From assembly GCA_017694335.1 (NCBI GenBank), contig JADIMZ010000087.1, forward strand, positions 1 through 38,575: a stretch of 38,575 nt of DNA. Reading direction: 5' to 3'. Within the stretch, counting starts at the first letter, position 1; each line of letters opens with the position of its first letter. The notes under the pieces were generated by a model. That model was not told where the DNA came from and searched no databases. It saw only the letters and a program-made list of their open reading frames with translations. This document shows positions 7,727 to 14,808 of the stretch, in pieces. A program made the position numbers and the translations under genes. The stretch comes from Candidatus Pullibacteroides excrementavium (GTDB taxonomy: Bacteria > Bacteroidota > Bacteroidia > Bacteroidales > P3).

Positions 7727-9658
7727 ATGAAGAGGATACTTTCTTTGTTTGCCGCAGCTATGCTGTTTGGGGCGGTTTTTACAGTTTCCGCGCAGCAGCA
7801 AGGCATGTCGGAAAGCGGTCTTTATGTTCCCGGTGCGCTTTACGTGCAGTTCAAGGCAGGAGCATTGAATCTGCCTAAATCCACTGATCGGCATGTCCCT
7901 GTATCGGCTCTTTTCCTTGCTGCAAAATCGGAGAGCAAGATGTATGGCTTGCAGGATCATGCATTCAGTCTTCGGTTGGGTTCGGACGCTGTTCTGGCCA
8001 ATACGTTCTGCGTTTATATGGACAGTTTGTCTAAGTTTGAAGATTTTATCAAGGAGTTGCAGGCCGATTCGCGTATCGAGCTGATTGAAAGAGTGCCGAT
8101 GCGCAAGATTCAAGGCCGTTTTGCTCCGGCATCGTCCAAGGAGGATTCCGTCCCCGACGATCCTTTCTACGGAGAGGTGGGCGGTATCAATACTTCCTGG
8201 CATTTGGAACAGACAGGGTTCCCCGAGATTTATGGCAAGTATGCGGCGAGCCCGGACATCCGGGTCGCTATTGTCGACAACGCCGTATGGGGCGGGCATC
8301 CCGACCTGCAATTGGATTCAGCCAACATGTATGACGCTTACAATTCTGTCCTTGGTTCGTCTGCGCCTCCTCGTTATGTGGGGCAGAACCAGCCAGGAAC
8401 GCCTCCGGACAGGCTGAGTTCCGCTTATCTCTGGTCTCACGGGACTCATTGCGCAGGTCTGGCAGGAGCAATCACAGGCAATGGTGAAGGTGTGGCCTCT
8501 TACGGGTCGGGAGCTACTTTGGTGGGCGTGAAAGCGGCCAACGATGCCGCTTCCGATGCGCTTCCCCGTTCCATGGAGGCCGTTGTCTGGGCTTCGGAGC
8601 AAGATGTGGACGTGATTAGCATGTCGTTTGGTTCCGAGGCGTACAGCGGCATCGAAAACCGCTTGTTCAATGCCATGGTCCAGCAGGGCATTATCTTGCT
8701 GGCGGCGGCAGGCAACGATGCCAAGCTGGACGTGCCTAATTACCCGGCTGATTATGCAGGGGTTATTTCTGTGGGTGCGCTCAATTCGGATGGCAGCCGG
8801 GCTTCTTTCTCCAATTACGGTTCGTGGGTGGATGTATGGACTCCGGGAGGTTCCTTGATGGTGAACGGGCGCGAGAGCGATGAGGTCTTGATTTTCAGTA
8901 CTACCTATGGAGTCACGAATTATTATTCCAGCAAGCCCGAGTTTTCGGGCAAGTATTACGATGCCATGGCCGGCACCTCGATGGCTACGCCTCTGACGAC
9001 GGGGATTGTCAGCCTGATACTTTCCTATTATCCGGAACTGAATGCGTACCAGATGTGCGATTTGCTTCAGAAAACGGCCAGGGACGGCTGCACTTACGTG
9101 CCTGCTGCCATGCAATACATGGAAAATCTGGCCGGCCGGCAGGTGGATGCGCTGGATGCGCGGTGGAATCCTTCCACCAAGAGGACGCGGATTACTTGGG
9201 AAGCTCCCGACGATGCCGCCGTGGAGTCGTACCGGATTGTCATGGACGGCGAAACCATAGGGGAAACGCCGAACCTGTTTTACGAATGGACTTTATCGGA
9301 TTCGATAGCGACCTTGGCCTTGGATACCACTGCTTATGTGGGGGTGGCCGCTATTTACGATGGAGAGGCCGAATTGCCGGTCTACACGCGTTTCATGGCT
9401 GACGAGGATTTGTCCAACAGTTTTGCGGCGACCCGTCCTGACCAGATCCGGGTGTATGTCGACCATGCAGCCAAGACGGTGCGCTTGCCGCAAGGCCTTG
9501 GGTTCGACAAGGTGGAAGTGTATAACATCCAGGGAGCTTTGATGCGTTCTGTCCCGGCAGGCACTGCCACGATAGACATGTCGGGGTGTTCCAGCGGGAT
9601 GTACATAGGGCGGGTTTTCCAGGATGGCATGGCGGTTCCGTTCAAGTTCGTACTGTAA
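7727..9658 (+). CDS. Secreted subtilisin-like (S8) serine peptidase with T9SS C-terminal domain
   Basis: Protein of 643 residues. Residues 1-23 are a signal peptide ending in VSAQQ. A propeptide-like region (about 30-130) is followed by the S8 catalytic domain with Asp184 (VAIVDNAVWGGH), His238 (WSHGTHCAGLAGA), oxyanion Asn330 (AAGND) and Ser418 (GTSMATPLTTGI). A fibronectin type III-like stretch follows (about 475-570), with RITWEAPDD and later AYVGVAAIYDGE. The last 70 residues look like a T9SS type A sorting domain: VEVYNIQGALMRSV, IDMSGCSSGMYIGRV and a terminal KFVL. The product is therefore expected to cross the outer membrane and be attached or released. The ATG at 7727 is chosen because the signal peptide starts there; in-frame codons from 7667 read as non-signal sequence. 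A hairpin follows the gene. Confidence 0.93.
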   Translation: MKRILSLFAAAMLFGAVFTVSAQQQGMSESGLYVPGALYVQFKAGALNLPKSTDRHVPVSALFLAAKSESKMYGLQDHAFSLRLGSDAVLANTFCVYMDSLSKFEDFIKELQADSRIELIERVPMRKIQGRFAPASSKEDSVPDDPFYGEVGGINTSWHLEQTGFPEIYGKYAASPDIRVAIVDNAVWGGHPDLQLDSANMYDAYNSVLGSSAPPRYVGQNQPGTPPDRLSSAYLWSHGTHCAGLAGAITGNGEGVASYGSGATLVGVKAANDAASDALPRSMEAVVWASEQDVDVISMSFGSEAYSGIENRLFNAMVQQGIILLAAAGNDAKLDVPNYPADYAGVISVGALNSDGSRASFSNYGSWVDVWTPGGSLMVNGRESDEVLIFSTTYGVTNYYSSKPEFSGKYYDAMAGTSMATPLTTGIVSLILSYYPELNAYQMCDLLQKTARDGCTYVPAAMQYMENLAGRQVDALDARWNPSTKRTRITWEAPDDAAVESYRIVMDGETIGETPNLFYEWTLSDSIATLALDTTAYVGVAAIYDGEAELPVYTRFMADEDLSNSFAATRPDQIRVYVDHAAKTVRLPQGLGFDKVEVYNIQGALMRSVPAGTATIDMSGCSSGMYIGRVFQDGMAVPFKFVL

Positions 9659-9705
9659 TCATCGAGCTTGTCCGGGTTCTTATGCTGAAAGACCGGCGTT
9701 CCCTT

Positions 9706-9745
9706 AGGCCTGCAAGCGTGCGATTGCTTCCGTGCTTGCGGGCTT
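9706..9745 (+). terminator. Possible terminator after the subtilisin gene
   Basis: GCCTGCAAGC (9708-9717) pairs with GCTTGCGGGC (9734-9743), nine Watson-Crick pairs plus one G-U, and two weaker pairs extend the foot. The hairpin has a 16-base loop and is followed only by a short T stretch. It lies 47 bases past the stop codon. Confidence 0.4.
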
Positions 9746-9946
9746 TCTGCAAATAAGGGATTGTGCCATGCTGGTTCCGGCCTTGCGGCTTTCTTGCAGG
9801 AAAGGAGGCCATGCAGCTTCATTGCCGGAACGGGCGCGGCAAGCATCGTGCCCGGCTTTCCCTGCCTTGAGGGGTTTCTTGTGCGAGGGGGCGGAATGCG
9901 AGGGGGCCGGGAAAGGGACATTCATAAAGAAAGAGGGATTGAAGAA

Positions 9947-12604
9947 TTGACGTATCCAGAATCATTTACCCAGAAAATAGGATTCGACACCATTGTCGGG
10001 CTTTTGCAGAAAGAGTGCATCACTGAATCGGCAGCGGCTTTGGCATCGAGGATCAAACCGGTCTGGCCTTTCGACAAGCTTAAGTTGTATTTGGAGCAAA
10101 CCGCTGAGTTCAAGCAGCTTCTGATGCTGGAAAAGGCCTTTCCATCGCAGGACTATTACGATTTGGGTACTGAGCTGGGTCGTCTCCGGATAGAAGGCAC
10201 TTATATTACGTTGGAAGGCTTGCAGCGTTTCAGGGCTTCTTATACCACGCTGAGCGAAATCAAGAAGTATTTTTCCAAGATCGACCCCGAAGCCTATCCT
10301 CGTTTGACCGAATTTTCGGAGCGTTTGATGATAGATATCCGTATCCTGCCTTGGATTGATGCCATTTTGGACCGGATGGGCGAGGTGAGGGACAATGCGT
10401 CGGAAAACCTGCTTAGGATCCGGACGATGATTCGCCGTAAATCGGCCGATACGCAGCGTTACATTGGCAAGTACATGTCTTTGGCCAAGCAGCAGGGCTG
10501 GGTGGAGGACGATGCCGATGTGACGGTGCGCAACGAACGCTTGGTGATTCCGGTGGCTTCGGCCTACAAGAAGAGTATGCGTGGCTTCATCCATGACGTG
10601 TCTTCCACCGGGCAGACGGTCTTCATGGAACCGGAGGAAATCTTCAATCTGAACAACGAGATTGTGGAGCTGCGCAATGAGGAGCGCATGGAAATCATCG
10701 AGATTCTGAAGCGTTTCACGGCGCAGATTCGACCCGATTTGGATCAATTGCTGCAGGCATACCGATTTTTGACGGCGATAGATTTCTTGCGAGCCAAGGC
10801 CAAATTGGGGATTTTGTTGAACGCGGGGATGCCTTTGGTGGAGAAAGAGCCTTGCTTTGAATGGCGCGAAGCCCGGCATCCAATCCTGTATCTGACCTTG
10901 CAGAAGAGGAAAGCCCGGCGGAAAAGCGATGCCGGAGGGACGGGAGAAGAAATATCCGGTGATTCTGCCTTGGCCGGTTCGCCACAGGAAGACAATCGTC
11001 CGGATGATGTGGTGCCATTGAATCTGTGTTTGGAAGAAAAGGAAAGGGTCGTGATTATTTCCGGGCCGAATGCCGGGGGAAAGTCGGTTTGCCTCAAGAC
11101 GGTAGGCTTGCTGCAATACATGATGCAGTGCGGCCTGCTGGTTCCCATGCGGGAGGATTCCCGGATGGGCTGTTTCCGCAACATTTTTGTGGACATAGGC
11201 GATGAGCAGTCCATTGAAAACGACCTTTCTACTTATAGTTCCCATCTGAAAAACATGAAGTTCTGGGTGGAAAATGCCAACCGCCAGACGCTTTTCCTCA
11301 GCGATGAATTGGGCAGCGGGACCGAACCTCAGATGGGCGGCGCCATTGCCGAGGCGGTGGTGGAGACCCTGCTGAAAAAAGGGGCGATGGGCATCGTGAC
11401 CACGCATTACACCAATCTGAAGCTGATGGCCAAGCATCATCCGGGCATTGTCAACGGGGCGATGCTGTTCGATCAGGAGGACCTGCGTCCGCTTTACGTG
11501 TTCCGCAAGGGGCTTCCGGGCAGTTCGTTCGCTTTCGAGATTGCGCGCAAAATCGGTTTGCCGGATACGCTTCTGGCTTCGGCTTTCAAGAAAGTAGGCC
11601 GGCGGCAGATGGATTTTGAGCGGGAACTCCAGCAGATAGAGGTGGAAAAGCACGATTTGAGCCGGCAGAAGCATGAAGTGGCGGTCGCCGACGAGCTGCT
11701 GTCTTCCACATTAGAGAAATATACCAAGCTGTTGACCGAATTGGAGGAAAAGAGAGGGGCTTTGTTGCGCGATGCCAAGAGCGAGGCCAAGGCTTTGGTC
11801 AAGAAGGCCAACGCGGAGATAGAGCGGACTATCCGGGAGATCAAGGAGGCGCAGGCCGAGAAAGAGGCCACGATGCGTTTGCGCAAGGCTTTGGCGGAAG
11901 AGGCGGAAACGGGTTTCTCGAACGGCCAGGAATCCGGGAAGCCGGATGCCTTGGACAGGTTTCGAGTGGATGCCGGACGGGAAGTACCGGATTCCGGGAA
12001 GAAAGATGCGGCTCGTTCGGCTTCGGTCGGGTCGGCTTCGGGAACGGGCGATGCCAGAAGTTCGGGCAAAGCTAAAATGGTCAAGGTTTCCGGCGGCAAG
12101 GCGTTTGGCGGCAAGGCGGTCGATGCTTCTCAGAGTGTCCTTCTGCCATTGGCTGTAGGTTCATGGGCTCGTTGGAACGGCAATGTGGCCAAGATTTCGG
12201 ACGTGAAAGGCAAGCAGGCTCGGATTGATTTCGATTATATGAGCATGTGGGTGGCTATGGATTCCTTGCAGCCTCTTTCACGAGCCGAAGCGCGGCAGCA
12301 GGACGAGAGCCAGCAGAAATCCTCGGTCAGCATGGCTGGCATCAACGAGGGCCGGGCCACTTTCAAGCCCTATGCTGATATTAGGGGTATGCGGGTGGAT
12401 GAGGCCGATGCCTGCGTGCGCAAGCTTTTGGACGATGCCATGCTCTATGGCGACCACCATTTGGAAATCCTGCACGGCAAAGGCAACGGAGTCCTGCGCC
12501 AGCTTGTCCGCAGCATCGTTTCCAAATACCCGCATGTGGCCGATTACCACGACCAGCGGGAGGATTTGGGGGGTGCGGGGATTACTATTGTGGAGCTAGA
12601 GTAA
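9947..12604 (+). CDS. mutS2: Endonuclease MutS2 (ATPase core plus Smr domain)
   Basis: MutS2 proteins act on branched DNA and recombination intermediates and, in some bacteria, on collided ribosomes. Order: MutS core (about 1-340), ATPase with Walker A GPNAGGKS (373-380), Walker B LFLSDELGSGTEP, TTHYTNLK, a long coiled coil (about 560-660), a KOW-like segment (GSWARWNG) and a C-terminal Smr nuclease domain (DIRGMRVDEAD, later LHGKGNGVLR). Two inserts are unusual: a basic/Gly-rich stretch just before the ATPase strand (about 320-355) and a roughly 75-residue Ser/Gly/Lys-rich linker (about 660-735). The start is TTG 9947, because TYPESFTQKIGFD aligns with the usual family N-terminus and AGAGGGA sits eight bases upstream. 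An in-frame ATG at 9896 would add 17 charged residues. The stop codon lies inside the arm of a palindromic element. Confidence 0.93.
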   Translation: MTYPESFTQKIGFDTIVGLLQKECITESAAALASRIKPVWPFDKLKLYLEQTAEFKQLLMLEKAFPSQDYYDLGTELGRLRIEGTYITLEGLQRFRASYTTLSEIKKYFSKIDPEAYPRLTEFSERLMIDIRILPWIDAILDRMGEVRDNASENLLRIRTMIRRKSADTQRYIGKYMSLAKQQGWVEDDADVTVRNERLVIPVASAYKKSMRGFIHDVSSTGQTVFMEPEEIFNLNNEIVELRNEERMEIIEILKRFTAQIRPDLDQLLQAYRFLTAIDFLRAKAKLGILLNAGMPLVEKEPCFEWREARHPILYLTLQKRKARRKSDAGGTGEEISGDSALAGSPQEDNRPDDVVPLNLCLEEKERVVIISGPNAGGKSVCLKTVGLLQYMMQCGLLVPMREDSRMGCFRNIFVDIGDEQSIENDLSTYSSHLKNMKFWVENANRQTLFLSDELGSGTEPQMGGAIAEAVVETLLKKGAMGIVTTHYTNLKLMAKHHPGIVNGAMLFDQEDLRPLYVFRKGLPGSSFAFEIARKIGLPDTLLASAFKKVGRRQMDFERELQQIEVEKHDLSRQKHEVAVADELLSSTLEKYTKLLTELEEKRGALLRDAKSEAKALVKKANAEIERTIREIKEAQAEKEATMRLRKALAEEAETGFSNGQESGKPDALDRFRVDAGREVPDSGKKDAARSASVGSASGTGDARSSGKAKMVKVSGGKAFGGKAVDASQSVLLPLAVGSWARWNGNVAKISDVKGKQARIDFDYMSMWVAMDSLQPLSRAEARQQDESQQKSSVSMAGINEGRATFKPYADIRGMRVDEADACVRKLLDDAMLYGDHHLEILHGKGNGVLRQLVRSIVSKYPHVADYHDQREDLGGAGITIVELE

Positions 12605-12727
12605 AACGCATATCTATCGGTGTCTGCTTCGTTACGATGCTCGTCCAAGTCGGTCACATACTCAAGTATGCTCCCTCCTTGTCCTGCGCATCGATACCTC
12701 CATCCACCGGATAGAAATGCGTTTTAC
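12601..12727. repeat. 127-bp palindromic element at the mutS2 stop codon
   Basis: Outer arms 12601-12622 and 12705-12727 are complementary except for one mismatch and one bulge. The mutS2 stop TAA (12602-12604) lies in the left arm. Inside are the box TCTGCTTCGTTACGA (12623-12637), an inner stem CGATGC/GCATCG (12635-12640 with 12688-12693) and a core GTCACATACTCAAGTATG (12653-12670) followed by CTCCC. The core holds a small stem, CATACT/AGTATG. A second copy of the same architecture with different arms lies at 25921-26045. A fragment, CTATCGGTGCCTGC (12735-12748), repeats the sequence at 12614-12627. Confidence 0.75.
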
Positions 12728-12773
12728 GAGGGAGCTATCGGTGCCTGCGGACCCGCGATTCCGGCTTAGTTTC

Positions 12774-12826
12774 GGGGAAATCGGGAATTTAGCGATTTTC
12801 GCAGCGGGGAAATCGAGGATTTATAG
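12774..12826. repeat. Short direct repeat upstream of upp
   Basis: GGGGAAATCG at 12774-12783 recurs at 12806-12815, 32 bases apart, and both copies are followed by a similar GATTTA/AATTTA tail. The spacing is about three helical turns, which would suit a regulator dimer. No known operator was recognised. The rest of 12728-12912 shows no gene. Confidence 0.35.
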
Positions 12827-12912
12827 GGAAGATTTTGATAATTAGTAGATTCCGTGAGCCTTTGTGGCCGATACCGATTTGTTCACGACTATGGCATTCA
12901 AAGTCTTTTTCT

Positions 12913-12920
12913 TACCTTTG
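12913..12920 (+). promoter_or_regulatory. -7 box very close to the upp start codon
   Basis: TACCTTTG matches TAnnTTTG and ends only eight bases before the upp ATG at 12929, so the transcript would be leaderless or nearly so. No good TTTG box lies 19-21 bases upstream. Confidence 0.4.
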
Positions 12921-12928
12921 CCCCCGCT

Positions 12929-13588
12929 ATGGAGACACGTGTTTTAGAACAGATTCCCTCGCAGTTTGCCCGTTTCATGGCCGAACTCAGGGATGTAGAG
13001 ATACAGAAAGACCCGATGCGGTTTCGGACGAACCTCCGTCGGATCGGGCAGATTTTCGCCTATGAAATCAGCAAGGAACTGCCTTACGAGACCAAGGTGG
13101 TACAGACGCCGCTCGGCGAGAAAATCATGAGCGTTCCGGCGCAAGAGCCGGTAGTGGCCTGCATCCTGCGGGCGGGTCTGCCCTTGCACGAAGGGATCCT
13201 CTCGTTCTTCGACCGGGCCGGCAGCGCGTTCATTTCGGCCTATCGAAAGCACGATGAAGACGGGCATTTCGAGATCAAGATGGAATACCTCTCCTGTCCC
13301 GATTTGGAAGGGAAGACCTTGATTTTGTGCGACCCGATGCTGGCTACCGGTTCATCGATGAAAGTTTGTTACCAGGGACTGCTGGAATACGGCCGTCCTG
13401 CCCATACGCATATAGTATCGGTCATTGCGGCGCAGGAAGGTGTGGACTATGTGCAAGAAAACTTGCCCTCCAGCGGTTGCACGCTCTGGGTAGGCTCGGT
13501 GGACGAAGAACTGACGGCCCAGTCGTACATAGTGCCTGGTTTGGGCGATGCCGGGGATTTGGCATACGGTAAGAAACTGCAAGAATAA
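12929..13588 (+). CDS. upp: Uracil phosphoribosyltransferase
   Basis: Cytosolic salvage enzyme that joins uracil and PRPP to give UMP. At 219 residues it has the usual length. The PRPP-binding loop is LILCDPMLATGSSM (131-144). CILRAGLPLHEG (78-89) and the uracil-side segment YIVPGLGDAGD near the C-terminus are also typical. The ATG at 12929 is chosen because METRVLEQIP fits the family start; the frame stays open upstream to a GTG at 12854, but that stretch has no family character and overlaps the -7 box. The CNNM gene follows 29 bases later on the same strand, so the two may share a transcript. Confidence 0.95.
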   Translation: METRVLEQIPSQFARFMAELRDVEIQKDPMRFRTNLRRIGQIFAYEISKELPYETKVVQTPLGEKIMSVPAQEPVVACILRAGLPLHEGILSFFDRAGSAFISAYRKHDEDGHFEIKMEYLSCPDLEGKTLILCDPMLATGSSMKVCYQGLLEYGRPAHTHIVSVIAAQEGVDYVQENLPSSGCTLWVGSVDEELTAQSYIVPGLGDAGDLAYGKKLQE

Positions 13589-13617
13589 CCGGCGGTTTAT
13601 CAGAACGGGCAATCATC

Positions 13618-14745
13618 ATGCTGCTGCTTTTACTCTATTTGTTTCTGGCCCTGTGCGTCTCTTTTCTCTGCTCTTTCTTGGAGTCGGTGTTGCTGTCCAC
13701 GCCCTCGGCGCATATCGAAGTATTCAAGAACGACCTTCGGGAGGAGGCTGTCAAAGACGGCTATACCAAAGAGCTTCGTAAGAAGATGCATTCGGCCTTG
13801 CTTTTCCTCAAGGTCAAGAACCAGGAAGAACGTTATCTTTCGGCCATCTGGTCGCTGAATACCATTGCCCAGACTTTGGGTTCGGTCGGGGTCGGCATCC
13901 AGAGTTACAGGGTCTTTGGAAGTTCGTATATAGGCGTGGCCGTTGCGGTTTTCACTTTCCTGATGCTGGCCGTGTCCGAGGTTTTGCCAAAGAGTCTAGG
14001 TTCGCGTTATTGGCGGGCCTCTTGCTTGCCTTGCGCTCGCATTATCCGTGTATTGACTTGGATTCTTTATCCTTTGGTGCTTCTTTCGCAAGGCATTTCC
14101 TGTTTGGTGAACCGAGGAAGGAAGGATCCCGTTTTGAGCCGGGAGGAGGTTTCGGCCATAGTTCGCATCGGTTCCCGCGAGGGGATTTTCCAAAAAGAGG
14201 AGGAACAGGGCTTGCGGAGCATCTTGCAGCTTCAGGATTTGCGGGTGCGCGACATCATGACTCCCCGAATCGTGACGGTGACGGCTTCGGAAGACATGAG
14301 CTTGCGGGAGTTCTACCGCGAGCGCAGCTACCTCAAATATTCCCGCATCCCGGTCTATGAAGCCGGAAACCCGGACAACATTACCGGTTTCGTGTTGCTC
14401 AAGAACGTGTTCGAGGAACTGGCGGCCGACCATTTCGACCGCAAACTGTCCGAACTGAAACGACCCATCTTAGTGGCCGCTGAAACCCAGAAGGTTTTGA
14501 ATCTTTGGAACCGGATGCAGCAGCCCTTGGATTCCGACAGTCCGGCGCAGGAAAGTATCCCGTCCAAGCGCAAACGGGAGCAAATCGCGATGGTGGTGGA
14601 CGAATACGGCAGTTTTGTGGGCTTGGTCACCGTGGAGGATATTGTCGAGACCATGATCGGCATGGAAATCGTGGACGAGAAGGATACCGTGACCGACATG
14701 CAGGAATACGCTCGCAAGAAATGGCACGAGAAGAAGGCCTTGTAA
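13618..14745 (+). CDS. CNNM/CorC-type membrane protein with CBS pair
   Basis: Protein of 375 residues of the family formerly labelled hemolysin C, linked in other bacteria to Mg2+/Co2+ export or resistance. The N-terminal half is a CNNM (DUF21) transmembrane domain: a first helix from residue 1 containing SFLESVLLSTP, later SEVLPKSLGSRYW and a helix near 140-165. A cytosolic CBS pair follows (about 205-355), with VRDIMTPRIVTV, YSRIPVYEAGNPDNITGFVLLKN and the closing MVVDEYGSFVGLVTVEDIVETMIG. A low-complexity insert of about 15 residues (DSDSPAQESIPSKRKREQ) splits the second CBS. The C-terminal CorC/HlyC domain is absent, so it is not a typical GldE although gldD lies 5 kb away. It follows upp closely and converges on pcrA. 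Confidence 0.88.
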   Translation: MLLLLLYLFLALCVSFLCSFLESVLLSTPSAHIEVFKNDLREEAVKDGYTKELRKKMHSALLFLKVKNQEERYLSAIWSLNTIAQTLGSVGVGIQSYRVFGSSYIGVAVAVFTFLMLAVSEVLPKSLGSRYWRASCLPCARIIRVLTWILYPLVLLSQGISCLVNRGRKDPVLSREEVSAIVRIGSREGIFQKEEEQGLRSILQLQDLRVRDIMTPRIVTVTASEDMSLREFYRERSYLKYSRIPVYEAGNPDNITGFVLLKNVFEELAADHFDRKLSELKRPILVAAETQKVLNLWNRMQQPLDSDSPAQESIPSKRKREQIAMVVDEYGSFVGLVTVEDIVETMIGMEIVDEKDTVTDMQEYARKKWHEKKAL

Positions 14746-14760
14746 CAAATGCAGGATAAA

Positions 14761-14792
14761 ACTCTATTTGACATGTAAATGTCAGCAAGAGT
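14761..14792. terminator. Possible two-way terminator between convergent genes
   Basis: ACTCT (14761-14765) pairs with AGAGT (14788-14792). Inside a three-by-three loop, TGACAT (14769-14774) pairs with ATGTCA (14779-14784) around a GTAA loop. It sits in the 63-base gap between the CNNM gene and pcrA. No strong T-run is present. Confidence 0.4.
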
Positions 14793-14808
14793 GAAGATTT
14801 TGCGCGAG

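Noticed and set aside
9962-11674. 570-codon open frame on minus, antisense to mutS2
   Set aside because: Mirror of a clear MutS2 reading frame; no domain or signal and a composition typical of antisense shadows.
13618-14745. Call as GldE because gldD is nearby
   Set aside because: The C-terminal CorC/HlyC domain of GldE is missing and gldD is neither adjacent nor on the same strand.
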